64,000 nucleotides of DNA from Clostridium sp. CAG:780 (GTDB lineage Bacteria > Bacillota > Clostridia > TANB77 > CAG-508): assembly GCA_000434195.1 (NCBI GenBank), contig HF994471.1, forward strand, positions 1 through 64,000, read 5' to 3'. Under the pieces are notes generated by a model, which made no database searches, was not told where the DNA came from, and worked only from the letters and a program-made list of their open reading frames with translations. Shown piece after piece: positions 18,151 through 28,973 of this stretch. The translations under genes were made by a program, and so were the position numbers. Each line of letters starts with the position of its first letter. Positions within the stretch are counted from its first letter, which is position 1.

Positions 18151-19173
18151 TTAGTGTATAAACATTGCATCCCCAAAAGAGAAAAATCTGTATTTTTCTT
18201 TTACTGCTTCATTGTATGCATTTAGTATGTTTTCTCTTCCAGCTAGTGCTGATACAAGCATTAGCAATGTTGATTCTGGTAAATGGAAATTTGTTATTAG
18301 TCCATCTATACATCTGAATTTGTAACCTGGATATATGTATATTCCTGTGTCTCCTTCACATTCTTTTACATATCCTTTCTCGTCTGCGATTGTTTCTAGT
18401 GTTCTACATGACGTTGTTCCAACTGCAATTACTCTGTGTCCTTCTTTTTTTGCATTGTTTATTTTTTCTACGTCTTCTTGTTTTATATAATAATGTTCTG
18501 TATGCATGTGGTGTTCTTCTATATTTTCTTCTTTTACTGGTCTAAAAGTTCCTATTCCAACATGTAGAGTTACATTTGCTATTTGTATTCCTTTTTCTTT
18601 TATCTTTTTTAGTAAATCATTTGTAAAGTGTAATCCTGCTGTTGGAGCTGCAGCCGATCCCTTATACTTTGCATATACTGTTTGATATCTGTTGTTATCT
18701 TTTAAGCTTTCATGTATGTATGGTGGAAGTGGCATCAAACCAATTTGATCTAATATTTCGTTAAATATTCCAGTATATTCAAATTTAACTTTCCTTGTTC
18801 CATCTTTTAGAGTCTCTAATATTTCTGCTTTTAATAATCCATCTCCAAATTCAACCTTTACCCCTGCATGTAATTTATTTCCTGGTCTGACCATCGCTTC
18901 CCATATGTCACCTTGTATATTTTTTAATAATACAAATTCTACATTTGCTCCAGTTTCCTTTTTCCCATATAGCCTTGCTGGTATAACTTTCGTATTGTTT
19001 CTAACTATGCAGTCTCCGGGTTCTAGATAGTCTATTATATCTTTAAATATTTTATGTTGTATTTCTCCTGTGTTTTTATCTAATAGCATTAGTCTTGATT
19101 CGTCTCTTTTTTGTATAGGTGTTTGAGCTATTAGTTCTTCTGGTAAGTTGTAATTAAAATCTGTCAATTTCAT
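18151..19173 (-). CDS. queA: S-adenosylmethionine:tRNA ribosyltransferase-isomerase
   Basis: 340 residues. Transfers and isomerises the ribose of S-adenosylmethionine onto 7-aminomethyl-7-deazaguanine in tRNA to give epoxyqueuosine. The sequence is collinear with the family from [17 protein letters not shown] to the C-terminal FGDAMFI, with the [19 protein letters not shown] and NFHLPESTL blocks. The gene starts 2 bases after the previous gene ends and leads to tgt. Confidence 0.97.
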   Translation of the reverse strand: MKLTDFNYNLPEELIAQTPIQKRDESRLMLLDKNTGEIQHKIFKDIIDYLEPGDCIVRNNTKVIPARLYGKKETGANVEFVLLKNIQGDIWEAMVRPGNKLHAGVKVEFGDGLLKAEILETLKDGTRKVKFEYTGIFNEILDQIGLMPLPPYIHESLKDNNRYQTVYAKYKGSAAAPTAGLHFTNDLLKKIKEKGIQIANVTLHVGIGTFRPVKEENIEEHHMHTEHYYIKQEDVEKINNAKKEGHRVIAVGTTSCRTLETIADEKGYVKECEGDTGIYIYPGYKFRCIDGLITNFHLPESTLLMLVSALAGRENILNAYNEAVKEKYRFFSFGDAMFIH

Positions 19174-19175
19174 TT

Positions 19176-20525
19176 TTATTTTGTTGCTCCTTCAACGTTA
19201 TATACTAATTTTTTACTTTTAAATATGAATTTTATTTTTTCTATGATACTATTTACTTCTTCTATGATATTATGAGGCTCATCTAAAAGATCTAGTTGAT
19301 AAGAGTACTCGAAATCACTTCTTTTAGCCGGTTTTAATTTATATATTTCCGCTGGTAAGCCTATATATTCTCCATTGCTTTTTATGTTTCTATTCATGTA
19401 ATCCATATACCATTTTCTTTGTCCATCATACATGTCATCTTTGTACCCATACTTTTCATAATCATGTAATGCCGGAACTGTGTTTCCATATTCTTCTGCA
19501 TTTCTTTCTAGTGTATGTAAAAATTCATGTAAAAATACTTCTTCTGGAAATGTATTTCTACTAGAATATTGATACTCTAACGGAGTTATTCTTATGTTTG
19601 AATAACCTTTTCCTAGAAATATCATATTTCCTAATCCTATCCATTCTGATATTGAATCATCTCTTGTAAGTTCACTTTCCAAAGGTAGGTTTGTGCATAT
19701 AAAAACGTGATCAAAATCTTTTTTTAGTACTTCTGATGCCAATAGTTTATATGCATCTGCCTCACTTATATAGTAACCATTTACATCATCGTATGACAAT
19801 GTCGTTAGTGGCTTATCTATCTCAATAATTTCATAGCTAATATTTATTTGATTATTAGACATTTCTTTTATTGATTTTTCTAATCTAGTCATATCTCTTC
19901 TTATTGTTGCTTTCTCATCTTCGCTTAGAGATACTTTTATTTCTTCGTTGTTTATTATTACGTCTGCGTTGTTAAGCAAAAAACATCCAAAGTTCCATGT
20001 TGTACTACCATCCGAAACACCCTTTTCTATTTTTATATCCGAAAACCATGCTGTTCCTGATGCTTCAGTTAGGTTTCCACCTAGTCTAAATCCTATTTCT
20101 ATTTTATTTTCTTTTTTTGAATTGAATAGAAATTCTACTTGTGTCCAATCTTTGTCTCCCGTCAAAACTGCTGAATGTTCTTCTGTGTTATTAAGACATA
20201 TTTGCGCTCCTGCTAGTGTTTTGCCAGTTTTTCCTTGCACATTCTCCGTTTTTATTTTGCAACTCACTTTATATGGCGTGTTTGGTGTAACTTCTATTTC
20301 TTTATAAAACATAGCATCATTATATTCTTTGTTCTCTATTTTATAACTTCTTTCTTTTGAACACTTAATTTTTGAGTCTCTTGAAAATGTTGTTTTTCCA
20401 GTCTCTTTAACTCCTTTTACAAAATAGTTATAATCATAATTCTTGTATATAATAACCGCTACAATTAGTATTACTATCGTGATTATGTTGGATATTATAT
20501 TCCTTATTTTCACTTTATTATTCAT
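19176..20525 (-). CDS. Membrane-anchored protein with carbohydrate-binding-like and HExxH metallopeptidase domains
   Basis: 449 residues. An N-terminal helix (8-27) anchors or exports the protein. Residues about 40-170 resemble a galactose-binding-like/CBM jelly roll, with W-T-x-V-E-F-x-F and the [10 protein letters not shown] strand pairs. Residues about 190-410 hold HEFLH (333-337) in a helix followed by Glu-rich turns and His354, a plausible third zinc ligand, so the domain looks like a zincin. I do not recognise the family. It is placed between clpX and queA, with gaps of 30 and 2 bases, so it is expressed with housekeeping genes, but the context gives no function. Confidence 0.7.
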   Translation of the reverse strand: MNNKVKIRNIISNIITIVILIVAVIIYKNYDYNYFVKGVKETGKTTFSRDSKIKCSKERSYKIENKEYNDAMFYKEIEVTPNTPYKVSCKIKTENVQGKTGKTLAGAQICLNNTEEHSAVLTGDKDWTQVEFLFNSKKENKIEIGFRLGGNLTEASGTAWFSDIKIEKGVSDGSTTWNFGCFLLNNADVIINNEEIKVSLSEDEKATIRRDMTRLEKSIKEMSNNQINISYEIIEIDKPLTTLSYDDVNGYYISEADAYKLLASEVLKKDFDHVFICTNLPLESELTRDDSISEWIGLGNMIFLGKGYSNIRITPLEYQYSSRNTFPEEVFLHEFLHTLERNAEEYGNTVPALHDYEKYGYKDDMYDGQRKWYMDYMNRNIKSNGEYIGLPAEIYKLKPAKRSDFEYSYQLDLLDEPHNIIEEVNSIIEKIKFIFKSKKLVYNVEGATK

Positions 20526-20555
20526 ATTTTCCCCTATTTATCTTTTCGTTTTCTT

Positions 20556-21875
20556 CTAAGCTGTTCCTATGTTTTTCCTAGTTGTTCTTCTTGCTGTTTT
20601 TATTTTTTTAGGTATTTCTCTATTATTGTTAATAATTATTTTTGGAGCTTCCCCATTTTCCACTGTTTCTTTTGTTATAATACATTTCTCTATTTTTGGA
20701 TTTGAAGGTATTTCGTACATTATGTCTCTCATAATATCTTCAATTATTGCTCTTAATCCTCTAGCTCCTGTTTTTCTTTCTATTGCTTTGTCTACTATTG
20801 ACTCCAATGCTTCTTTTTCAAAATCTAATTCTACATTGTCATATTTAAATAATTTTTTGTATTGCTTTACTAGTGAGTTTTTAGGTTCTGTTATTATTTT
20901 TATCAAAGATTCCCTGTCAAGTTCTCTTAATGTTGTTACTATTGGTAATCTTCCAACAAATTCTGGTATCAATCCAAATTTTAATAAGTCTTGTGGTAAT
21001 AGTTGATCAAATATTGCATATTTGTCTTGCTCTTTTTGAGTGGTAATCGTAGCGCCAAAACCTATTGTCTTTTTTTCTACTCTTTCTTTTATTATTTTTT
21101 CAAGTCCGTCAAATGCTCCTCCACATATAAATAATATGTTTTGAGTATTTATTTGAATAAACTCTTGATGTGGATGTTTTCTTCCTCCTTGTGGGGGAAC
21201 TGATGCGACTGTTCCTTCTACTATTTTTAGTAATGCTTGTTGTACACCTTCTCCACTTACATCCCTTGTAATAGATGGATTTTCTGATTTTCTTGATATT
21301 TTGTCTATTTCATCGATGTATATAATTCCTTTTTGTGCTTTTTCTACATCATAATCTGCTGCTTGAATTAGTTTTAGTAAGATGTTTTCAACATCTTCTC
21401 CAACATATCCTGCTTCTGTTAGTGTTGTTGCATCTGCTATTGCAAATGGAACTTCAAGTATTCTTGCAAGAGTTTGAGCAAGTAATGTTTTACCACATCC
21501 AGTTGGTCCTAATAAAAGAATATTGCTTTTTTGTATTTCTACATCATCTTTTTCTGATATATTTTTCTCACTATTAATTCTTTTATAATGATTGTATACT
21601 GCAACTGCCAATGTTTTTTTTGCGTCTTCTTGGCCTATTACATATTCATCTAATATCTTTTTTATTTCTTCTGGCTTTGGTAATTCTGCTACTCCTTCTG
21701 TTTCGTATGAAAGTTCACTATCTTCATATAAATCGTTTTCTATTATGTTTGAGCAAACTTTAACACACTCATCACAAATATATACTCCTGGTCCAGCTAT
21801 TATTCTTTCAACATCATCTTGTACCTTTCCACAAAATGAACATCTTACAGCTCTTCCTTTTTCGTTTTTTTGCAT
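20556..21875 (-). CDS. clpX: ClpX, ATP-binding subunit of ClpXP protease
   Basis: 439 residues. AAA+ unfoldase that feeds proteins to ClpP. N-terminal zinc finger with Cys12, Cys15, Cys34 and Cys37; Walker A GPTGCGKT at 123-130; Walker B in GIIYIDEID; the IGF loop in KKTIGFGA, which docks on ClpP; and the sensor 2 GARGLR. Lengths and order match. It follows clpP by 28 bases. Confidence 0.98.
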   Translation of the reverse strand: MQKNEKGRAVRCSFCGKVQDDVERIIAGPGVYICDECVKVCSNIIENDLYEDSELSYETEGVAELPKPEEIKKILDEYVIGQEDAKKTLAVAVYNHYKRINSEKNISEKDDVEIQKSNILLLGPTGCGKTLLAQTLARILEVPFAIADATTLTEAGYVGEDVENILLKLIQAADYDVEKAQKGIIYIDEIDKISRKSENPSITRDVSGEGVQQALLKIVEGTVASVPPQGGRKHPHQEFIQINTQNILFICGGAFDGLEKIIKERVEKKTIGFGATITTQKEQDKYAIFDQLLPQDLLKFGLIPEFVGRLPIVTTLRELDRESLIKIITEPKNSLVKQYKKLFKYDNVELDFEKEALESIVDKAIERKTGARGLRAIIEDIMRDIMYEIPSNPKIEKCIITKETVENGEAPKIIINNNREIPKKIKTARRTTRKNIGTA

Positions 21876-21903
21876 AAATGTAATTCTCCTTCAATTTTAT
21901 ATT

Positions 21904-22509
21904 TTAGTTTCTTTTCTCTAGTATTCCGTCTATTAGTCCATATTCTAATGCTTGTTGTGCAGTCATATAGTTATCTCTTTCAGTATCTCTGTTAATTACC
22001 TCTATTGGTTGACCTGTTCTTTCACTTAATAGTTTGTTTAGCTTTTCTCTTGTTTTTACCATATGATCTGCATGAATTTTTATTTCTGTTGTTTGTCCAG
22101 AAAGTCCACCACCGCCGATTAATGGTTGGTGTATTAGTATTTCTGAATTTGGTGTTGCAAATCTTTTTCCTTTTTCTCCAGAAGCCAATAGTACTGATCC
22201 CATACTTGCAGCCATTCCTACACATATTGTTGATACTGGGCATTTTATATAATTCATTGTGTCTACTATTGCCATTCCATCTGTTATAGATCCACCTGGT
22301 GAATTTATATATAGATCAATTTCTTTATCTGGATCTTCTGATTCTAGGAATAGAAGTTGTGCAACAACTAATCCTGCTGAAACTGAATTTACATCTTCTC
22401 CTAAAAATATTATTCTATCTTTTAATAATCTTGAGAAAATATCATATGATCTTTCTCCTCTTGCAGATTGCTCTATTACATATGGTACTAAGCTATTCTT
22501 TTCTAACAT
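21904..22509 (-). CDS. clpP: ClpP protease subunit
   Basis: 201 residues. Serine peptidase forming the barrel of ClpXP. Catalytic Ser102 in GMAASMGS, His127 in ILIHQP and an Asp in the RDTERDNYM segment are all present, as is the YINSPGG segment. Order tig-clpP-clpX is the classical one. Confidence 0.98.
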   Translation of the reverse strand: MLEKNSLVPYVIEQSARGERSYDIFSRLLKDRIIFLGEDVNSVSAGLVVAQLLFLESEDPDKEIDLYINSPGGSITDGMAIVDTMNYIKCPVSTICVGMAASMGSVLLASGEKGKRFATPNSEILIHQPLIGGGGLSGQTTEIKIHADHMVKTREKLNKLLSERTGQPIEVINRDTERDNYMTAQQALEYGLIDGILEKRN

Positions 22510-22599
22510 AATTAAATTCCTCCTAATGTCTTTATAATACTTATAGTATTATCTTTTATATTTTATTTACAACATTTTGATTTGTTGTTCAAAAAGTCA

Positions 22600-22654
22600 A
22601 ATAGTTAGTGAGCATACTAATATTTATATAAATATAAATAACCCCCTAACTATT
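22600..22654 (-). terminator. Possible weak terminator after tig
   Basis: AATAGTTAG (22600-22608) can pair with CTAACTATT (22646-22654), followed on the minus strand by TTGACTTTTTG. The loop is long (37 bases), so it may only partly terminate, leaving some tig-clpP read-through. Confidence 0.4.
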
Positions 22655-22665
22655 TTATTTCTTGT

Positions 22666-23949
22666 TTATTTTATTTTTGCATTTTTTATTATTAATTCTA
22701 TGGCTTTTTCTGTTTTTATTGTGTTTGCAATATATTCTTTTAAAGATTCATTTTTTGTTAAGTCTTCTTCTTTTCTGCCATAGCTTTTTGCCATTTCTTT
22801 AATTTTTTCTGCTATCTCTTCGTCTGTAGCTTCTATTTTTTCTGCCTTGATAATTTCTTCTAATATAAGTCTAGATACGATGTTTCTTTCTGCTTGCTCT
22901 TTATAGTTATCTTCTAGGTCTTTTCTTGTTTTATTCATTATATGTAAATATTGTTCTACATTAATTCCTTGATATGCTAATTGTTGTTCTAAGTCTCTTA
23001 TCATTGCATCTACTTCTGTTTCAATCATTCCTGATGGGATGTCAATTTTTGTATTTTTTGCTACTGCTTCTATTGCTGCACTTTCTGTTTCATGTTTTGC
23101 TTTATGGTCATTTTCTGCTTGCATTTTTTCTTTAATGCTTTCTTTTAATTGTTGTAAAGTATCAAATTCTGAAACATCTTTTGCAAATTCATCATCTAAT
23201 TCTGGTAATTTCTTTTCTTTTATTTCATGTAGTTTAACTTTGAATGTTGCATCTTTTCCTGCTAAGTCTTTTGAAAAATACTCTTCTGGGAATTTTACAT
23301 TTATATCTTTTTCTTCGTTTATTTTCATTCCAATAACTTGGTCTTCGAATCCTGGTATAAATGTTTTGCTTCCTATTCCTAATTCGTGCTTTTCTGCTTT
23401 TCCACCTTCGAATGGTTTGCCATCAACAAAACCTTCGAAATCAATTACTGCTATGTCTTTATCTTTTACAGCTCTATCTTCTACTGTTATTGTTCTTGCA
23501 TTGTGTTCTTGCATATGCTCTAATTCATGTTCAATATCTTTGTCTGTAACAGGATACTCAATTTTCTTTAATTCTATTCCTTTATATTTTCCAAGTTCAA
23601 CTTCTGGTCTTGTTTGTACTATTGCTGTAAATACTAAGTCTTCTCCTTTTTTCATGTTTACTATATCTATATGAGGCTTACTTACAGCTTCTATTTTATT
23701 TTCTTCTATTTCTTTTTCGTATATTGGTGGAACTAATTCATTGAATGCATCTTCATAGAATATTTGATCCCCATACATTCTTTCAACTATATTGAATGGT
23801 GCTTTTCCTTTTCTGAATCCTGGAATATTAAAGTATTTTGCACTTTTTCCATATACTTTTAATATAGCTTCATCAAATTTTTTAGCTTCAATTGTAAATT
23901 CTAATTTTAATTCGTTTTTGTTTTCTGTTTTCTCTATTTTTATACTCAT
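22666..23949 (-). CDS. tig: Trigger factor
   Basis: 427 residues. Ribosome-bound chaperone and prolyl isomerase. The ribosome docking stretch appears as FRKGKAP (the GFRxGxxP signature) near residue 46, an FKBP-type domain spans about 150-245 (with AVIDFEGFVDGKPFEGG), and a helical C-terminal arm domain follows. Length and order are standard. Confidence 0.97.
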   Translation of the reverse strand: MSIKIEKTENKNELKLEFTIEAKKFDEAILKVYGKSAKYFNIPGFRKGKAPFNIVERMYGDQIFYEDAFNELVPPIYEKEIEENKIEAVSKPHIDIVNMKKGEDLVFTAIVQTRPEVELGKYKGIELKKIEYPVTDKDIEHELEHMQEHNARTITVEDRAVKDKDIAVIDFEGFVDGKPFEGGKAEKHELGIGSKTFIPGFEDQVIGMKINEEKDINVKFPEEYFSKDLAGKDATFKVKLHEIKEKKLPELDDEFAKDVSEFDTLQQLKESIKEKMQAENDHKAKHETESAAIEAVAKNTKIDIPSGMIETEVDAMIRDLEQQLAYQGINVEQYLHIMNKTRKDLEDNYKEQAERNIVSRLILEEIIKAEKIEATDEEIAEKIKEMAKSYGRKEEDLTKNESLKEYIANTIKTEKAIELIIKNAKIK

Positions 23950-24026
23950 TTAATTCATGTCCTTTCTGTCTTTACAAATAAATAGCTTAATTATTATATC
24001 ATATTTTTCAGATATTGCAAGCCTTT

Positions 24027-24719
24027 TTAGCATATTTCTTTAAGTTTAAAGCCTGTATAATCACAACTCGCCATTATATATTCTACCCCATTAAATATTC
24101 CTTCTATAGCATTAACTTGTGATTTTCCATGTAAGTGTCCATATATGCATTTTTTTACTTTATACTTTTGTAATATTGCTGCATATTCAGTGTTTGTATT
24201 TTCTTTTATTATTGGCGGATAGTGCATGCATACTATTATTTCCTTGTCCTCTCCATATTTTTCTATTCCATCTTTTATAGAGTTTTCCAACCTCAATAAT
24301 TCTCTTGCTTTTATCTTTTTATCTTCTTCTGTCTCTGTTGCAATATTCCATCCTCTTGTTCCTGCAATTATTTTGTTCTCATATTCGTAACTATTATTAT
24401 ATATAAAATCTATGTTATTGTAATTATTTTGTTTTAGATAATCTCTCATACTTTTTAGAGTTGTCCACCAATAGTCATGGTTTCCTTTTAGTAATAATTT
24501 TTTCCCTGGTAGATTTGATAAGTATTCAAAATCTTTATATGTATTTTGCAGTCTTAATTCCCACGAAAAATCTCCTGGCAATAGAACTAAATCTTCGTCA
24601 GAAACTTTTTTATTCCAATCTTCCGCTATTCTATTTTCGTAATCGTCCCAACCAAATATATTCATTGGTTTGTCTGTATTAAACGATAGATGTAAATCTG
24701 ATATGGCGTATATTGACAT
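24027..24719 (-). CDS. Calcineurin-like metallophosphoesterase
   Basis: 230 residues, cytoplasmic. All five metal-binding blocks are visible: SDLHLS (Asp-x-His), LPGDFSW, KGNHDYWW, CMHYPP and YGHLHG. The family hydrolyses phosphomono- or diesters; the specific substrate is unknown. It lies 15 bases after tsaD on the same strand and probably shares its transcript. Confidence 0.88.
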   Translation of the reverse strand: MSIYAISDLHLSFNTDKPMNIFGWDDYENRIAEDWNKKVSDEDLVLLPGDFSWELRLQNTYKDFEYLSNLPGKKLLLKGNHDYWWTTLKSMRDYLKQNNYNNIDFIYNNSYEYENKIIAGTRGWNIATETEEDKKIKARELLRLENSIKDGIEKYGEDKEIIVCMHYPPIIKENTNTEYAAILQKYKVKKCIYGHLHGKSQVNAIEGIFNGVEYIMASCDYTGFKLKEIC

Positions 24720-24734
24720 TCTCTCTCCCCTTTT

Positions 24735-25733
24735 TTATTCTTCTTTAAGACTTAAATTTGGTACAGCATTTAATGTTAAGTTTGATCTTTTTCCCTGTAT
24801 ATATTCATTGTATCCTGCTGCTGCTATCATTGCACCATTGTCTGTACAAAGTTTTAATTCAGGATAATATATTTTTATATTTTTTTCTTGTGCAAGTTCA
24901 TCAAACTTTCTTCTTATACAAGTATTTGCTGATACTCCACCCGCTAATACTATTTTGTTTATGTTTGTGAGTTCTATTGCTCTTTGCACTTTTTCTACCA
25001 ACATATCTGTAACTGTTTCTTGGAAGCTAGCTGCTAAATCTGCTTTGTTTATCTCCGGATTTTTGTGATTCAAGTTTATTACAGCTGTTTTTATTCCACT
25101 AAAGCTAAAGTCTAAATTATCTAAATGCGCTTTTGGTAATTCTATATTTGGTGTTCCCTGTTTTGCTAGATTATCTATTTTAGGTCCTCCCGGATATCCT
25201 AGTCCTATAACTCTTGCCACCTTGTCAAAAGCTTCTCCTATCGCATCATCTTTTGTCTTTCCAAGTATTTTAAATCTTGTGTAGTCTTCAACTAATATTA
25301 TTTGTGTATTTCCTCCTGATGTCATTAGACATAAAAATGGTGGCTCTAATTCTTTGTGCGATATGTAATTTGCAGCAATATGTCCTTCTATATGGTTCAC
25401 TCCTATAAGTGGTTTGTTTAGTGCATAACTAAGTGCTTTTGCATATGATACCCCAACAAGTAGTGCCCCTACTAATCCCGGACCATATGTACAAGCAATA
25501 GCGTCTACCTGATTCATCTCTATCCCTGCTTCTTTAACTGCTTTTTTTGTCACATTCGAAATAGCTTCTACATGATTTCTTGATGCTATTTCCGGAACTA
25601 CTCCTCCAAATTTTTCGTGTATACTTATTTGTGTGTCTATTATATTTGATAAAACTTCTCTACCATTTTTTACAATAGCAACAGAAGTTTCGTCACAGCT
25701 AGATTCTATTCCCATTATCAATATATCTTTCAT
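24735..25733 (-). CDS. tsaD: tRNA N6-threonylcarbamoyladenosine synthase subunit TsaD
   Basis: 332 residues. Transfers threonylcarbamoyl to A37 of ANN-decoding tRNAs. Present are the ASKHA phosphate-1 motif [10 protein letters not shown], the metal-binding HIEGH, the SGGNT loop and the GGVSAN phosphate-2 motif. I start at the ATG at 25733 (GGGGAAAAAATG); a 53-codon extension reaching into the M50 gene is unsupported. It begins 9 bases after the M50 stop. Confidence 0.97.
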   Translation of the reverse strand: MKDILIMGIESSCDETSVAIVKNGREVLSNIIDTQISIHEKFGGVVPEIASRNHVEAISNVTKKAVKEAGIEMNQVDAIACTYGPGLVGALLVGVSYAKALSYALNKPLIGVNHIEGHIAANYISHKELEPPFLCLMTSGGNTQIILVEDYTRFKILGKTKDDAIGEAFDKVARVIGLGYPGGPKIDNLAKQGTPNIELPKAHLDNLDFSFSGIKTAVINLNHKNPEINKADLAASFQETVTDMLVEKVQRAIELTNINKIVLAGGVSANTCIRRKFDELAQEKNIKIYYPELKLCTDNGAMIAAAGYNEYIQGKRSNLTLNAVPNLSLKEE

Positions 25734-25741
25734 TTTTTCCC

Positions 25742-26485
25742 CTATCCAAATAGACCAAATATTCCTGAAACTAATGCGTATATTCCATTTGATGTTACAG
25801 TTATTACTGGATCTATTATATAACTTACTATGTTGGTTATCCATAATACTAAAAATATTATATAGAAAGTATTTTCGTTGTTTTTGAACCATGTTTTTGC
25901 ATTATATGGTAAAAAGTGCATCAATATTTTAGAACCATCTAGTGGTGGTAATGGAACTAGGTTAAACACTCCTAGTCCTATATTAACTTGTATTGCTAAT
26001 TGTATTGTTAATACTATAAAGAATCCCACTTTTGTAAGCGCAAATCCTGGTGCAAATTTTCCTATTGTACATAATACTATTGTTAATACTATTGCTATTA
26101 AAATATTCATTAAAGGTCCTGCAAACGCTACTATGGCTTCTTGTGCAGACATTGACCTTTTTCTGTTAAAGTTGGTAGGATTTATTTCTACTGGTTTTCC
26201 CCATCCAAAATGTACAAATATTAGCATAAAAAATCCTATTGGGTCTATATGTGCTAATGGATTTAACGTCAGCCTTTTCTGATATCTTGGAGTATCGTCT
26301 CCTAATTTATCTGCTGCAAAAGCATGTGCAAATTCGTGAAATGTTATTGCTATTATAACTCCTGGTAATGTTAATAACAGAGCAACTAGTTCCATAGGGT
26401 TTCTAGCATAATTTACTACCGAAAACACTACTAGTATTGCTATAATTACATATATTATTCTTTTGTCAATATTAAAGTTAAACAT
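25742..26485 (-). CDS. Site-2-protease-family (M50B) membrane metalloprotease
   Basis: 247 residues, with five to six membrane helices. Zinc site HEFAH at 50-54 in the second helix, and the second conserved site [14 protein letters not shown] (Asn-Pro-x-Asp-Gly type) in a later helix. There is no PDZ domain, so this is the compact YdiL/M50B-type rather than RseP-type. Substrate unknown. It leads into tsaD. Confidence 0.88.
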   Translation of the reverse strand: MFNFNIDKRIIYVIIAILVVFSVVNYARNPMELVALLLTLPGVIIAITFHEFAHAFAADKLGDDTPRYQKRLTLNPLAHIDPIGFFMLIFVHFGWGKPVEINPTNFNRKRSMSAQEAIVAFAGPLMNILIAIVLTIVLCTIGKFAPGFALTKVGFFIVLTIQLAIQVNIGLGVFNLVPLPPLDGSKILMHFLPYNAKTWFKNNENTFYIIFLVLWITNIVSYIIDPVITVTSNGIYALVSGIFGLFG

Positions 26486-26596
26486 ATTTCTTTGGTCTCC
26501 TTTTTAATGTTTATATTATATAACATAAAGCGAAATATGTAAATATTTTTTAGTGTTTTTATGTTTACTTATTTGTGAATTTCTTGTAAACTTTTA

Positions 26597-28222
26597 TTAT
26601 GCCACCTTTTTTCTAAGTTCTTTTGCATGTGTTAGTGCTATATCTGTAATTTCTCCTGATGATATTCTTGCTATTTCTTGTATTGTTTCTTCTTCTGTTA
26701 ATAATTTTATTTTCGTGTTTGTTTTATTATTATTTATTTCTTTATATATATAATAATTATGATCTCCTTTTGCTGCGATGGTTGCTAAATGTGTAACTAT
26801 TATTACTTGATGTTGTTTTGCTATTTTTTGTAATTTTATTCCTACTGAATTGGCTGCTTTTCCACTTATTCCTGTGTCTATCTCATCAAATATTAAAACA
26901 GGAACTTCGTCAATGTCTGATAAAACAGTTTTTATGGCTAACATTATTCTTGATAATTCTCCGCCTGATGCTATTTTGCTTAATTGTTTTTCATCTTCCC
27001 CTAGGTTTGTTGTAATTACAAATTCTACATAGCTTTTTCCAAAATTACTAAAGTCTTTTGTTTCAATTATTTTTGCATTAAACTTAGCGTTTTTCATTTC
27101 TAATTCTGAAAGTTCTTGATTTATTTTTAAATTAAGTATTGATGAATTTTGTTTTCTTAATTCTGTAATATTCTCACAAAGAATATTCATTTTTATCTCT
27201 ATTTGTGCTATTTCTTTTCTTGTTTGTTTATTTTCATTTTCTAGTCCTTCTATTCTAGCAATTTCCTCTGCAACTTCGTTTTTATATTTTATAATGTCTT
27301 GTATTGTATTTCCATATTTTCTTTTTAGTGCATAAATTTCATCTAATCGCTCTTCTGTTTCATTTCTTTCTTCTTCATTAAAATATATTTCATCTTTCAT
27401 GTAATCAATATCCCTTGATAGTTCTTGCACTTCATAATATATATTTTTTAGTTCTATTAATTTTTCATTATATTTGTCGTCTACTTGGTCTATTTTTTCT
27501 AACGCCCTTATTGAATCATTTATAGCATCTATTGCTGTTGTTCCTAAATTGTTGCTCACATTATTTAGGCTTTCAGCAACTTTTTCTGAATTCATTATTA
27601 TTTTTCTTTTTGTTTCTAGCTCTTCATCTTCTCCTTGTTTCAAATTTGCATTTTTTATCTCTTTATATTGATATTGCAACAAGTCTAATTTTCTTTGTTT
27701 TTCTATTTCACTTCCATAGTTATCTTTTAATTTTGCTTGCAATTCTTTGTAATGACTAAATAGTTGAGTATATTGAGCAAGTTGGCTTTCTATTTTTTCT
27801 CCTATAAATTTATCTAAGTATTTTGTGTGAAATTCCGTGTCCATTAGCGTTTGATTGTCATACTGTCCATGTATATCAATTATATTTTTCATAAATATTT
27901 TTAGTTCGTTTACTGTTACAAGTCTTCCATTAATTTTGCATAAATTTCTTCCCGAAGTACTTATCTCTCTTGATATTATTATGTTTCCATCTATTGAGTT
28001 TGGATTGTCTGGCATATAAAGACATAGTTCAACAAATGACACACTTTCTCCTTTTCGTATCATTTCTTTCGAGAACCTGCCTCCTGCTATTATTCCTAGC
28101 GAATCTATTATTAATGTTTTTCCTGCTCCTGTTTCTCCTGTTAATACGTTTAGTCCATTATTTAAATCTATTACTAAGTCATCTATTATTCCTATATTTT
28201 TAATGTGTAGTGTTGAAATCAT
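26597..28222 (-). CDS. recN: DNA repair protein RecN
   Basis: 541 residues. SMC-like ATPase in double-strand-break repair. Walker A GETGAGKT near residue 30, two antiparallel coiled-coil arms (about 150-380), the ABC-type signature ASGGELSR, Walker B in VLIFDEID, and the GISG stretch that follows. The start is the ATG at 28222 with a GGAGGCGG ribosome binding site; an earlier ATG would add 21 unmatched residues. A TTCGACA heptamer lies about 100 bases upstream and may be chance. Confidence 0.96.
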   Translation of the reverse strand: MISTLHIKNIGIIDDLVIDLNNGLNVLTGETGAGKTLIIDSLGIIAGGRFSKEMIRKGESVSFVELCLYMPDNPNSIDGNIIISREISTSGRNLCKINGRLVTVNELKIFMKNIIDIHGQYDNQTLMDTEFHTKYLDKFIGEKIESQLAQYTQLFSHYKELQAKLKDNYGSEIEKQRKLDLLQYQYKEIKNANLKQGEDEELETKRKIIMNSEKVAESLNNVSNNLGTTAIDAINDSIRALEKIDQVDDKYNEKLIELKNIYYEVQELSRDIDYMKDEIYFNEEERNETEERLDEIYALKRKYGNTIQDIIKYKNEVAEEIARIEGLENENKQTRKEIAQIEIKMNILCENITELRKQNSSILNLKINQELSELEMKNAKFNAKIIETKDFSNFGKSYVEFVITTNLGEDEKQLSKIASGGELSRIMLAIKTVLSDIDEVPVLIFDEIDTGISGKAANSVGIKLQKIAKQHQVIIVTHLATIAAKGDHNYYIYKEINNNKTNTKIKLLTEEETIQEIARISSGEITDIALTHAKELRKKVA

Positions 28223-28344
28223 AGCCGCCTCCTCACGCAAATCTTTGTTCGTATATATAGTACTACTTGATTTTTTGTTTGTCAATACTTTTTACAAATT
28301 TTTGTTTGCATTTTGTAGACAAATTTCGACAACTCCTAAAATTA

Positions 28345-28374
28345 TATAAAAAACCTGACCACTAGGACAGGTTT
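28345..28374 (-). terminator. Terminator between tRNA-Glu and recN
   Basis: AAACCTG (28351-28357) pairs with CAGGTTT (28368-28374); the stem extends by CC with GG after one mismatch, around ACTA. On the minus strand a run of six T follows. Confidence 0.8.
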
Positions 28375-28410
28375 CTTTACCTCTTTTCGTTTCCCTTGTA
28401 ATTTATTTTT

Positions 28411-28444
28411 TCATAAAAAATAAGCTATTAATGAATAATAGCTT
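28411..28444 (-). terminator. Terminator directly after tRNA-Glu
   Basis: AAGCTATTA (28422-28430) pairs perfectly with TAATAGCTT (28436-28444), followed on the minus strand by ATTTTTTATG. It starts six bases after the tRNA CCA end. Confidence 0.88.
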
Positions 28445-28449
28445 TATGC

Positions 28450-28524
28450 TGGTGACCCCTACGGGAATCGAACCCATGATTCAGCCTTGAGAGGGCTGCG
28501 TCTTAACCGCTTGACCAAGGGGCC
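28450..28524 (-). tRNA. tRNA-Glu (anticodon CUC)
   Basis: 75 bases including an encoded CCA end. Acceptor stem GGCCCCT with AGGGGTC, D arm with GGTTAAGA, anticodon stem CAGCC/GGCTG around the loop C-T-CTC-A-A, and T arm with GGTTCGAATCCC. Anticodon CTC reads GAG, a rare codon in so AT-rich a genome; the usual UUC isoacceptor must lie elsewhere. The gene stands alone between Mini-III and recN and has its own terminator. Confidence 0.96.
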
Positions 28525-28574
28525 AATATTTTGTACTTTATTAATATAACATTTTTCTTCAAAATAGTCAATAT

Positions 28575-28970
28575 TTAAAAGCACATTTTTAGTATTTCTT
28601 CTAATCTTTGATCTTGTTTGGTTAAGTATAAGTATCCTATTAAGGCTTCAAACGCTGTTGAGTATCTATATTCTTCGACTGTTGAATTTTTGGGAAGATG
28701 ATGGTTTTCTGCATTTCTTCCTCTTCTTACAATATCTTTTTCGTCTTCTGTTAGATTATCATATATGTTTTTCAATATATTTGCTTGAGCTTCTGCTTTT
28801 ACATATTTTATTGATTCAATATGTAACATATGTGGTTTCGACTTTTTTGTATTTACTAAATTCATTCTGATAAACAATTCATACACAGCATCTCCCACAT
28901 ATGCCCAAGTAAGTGGTGACATTGTGTTTACTTCTGATATATCTTTTTCTCTGTTTATTATTTCTATCAT
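28575..28970 (-). CDS. mrnC: Mini-ribonuclease III
   Basis: 131 residues, only the RNase III catalytic domain with no double-stranded RNA-binding domain. Matures 23S rRNA ends in Firmicutes. Catalytic Asp27 in AYVGDAVYE, the RRGRNAE stretch and the STAFEALIGYLYL segment with the second acidic cluster are all present. Starts 3 bases after rbgA ends. Confidence 0.95.
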   Translation of the reverse strand: MIEIINREKDISEVNTMSPLTWAYVGDAVYELFIRMNLVNTKKSKPHMLHIESIKYVKAEAQANILKNIYDNLTEDEKDIVRRGRNAENHHLPKNSTVEEYRYSTAFEALIGYLYLTKQDQRLEEILKMCF

Positions 28971-28973
28971 TTT

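Noticed and set aside
22600..22654. Riboswitch upstream of clpP
   Set aside because: Only one weak hairpin with a long loop is seen; no conserved riboswitch features.
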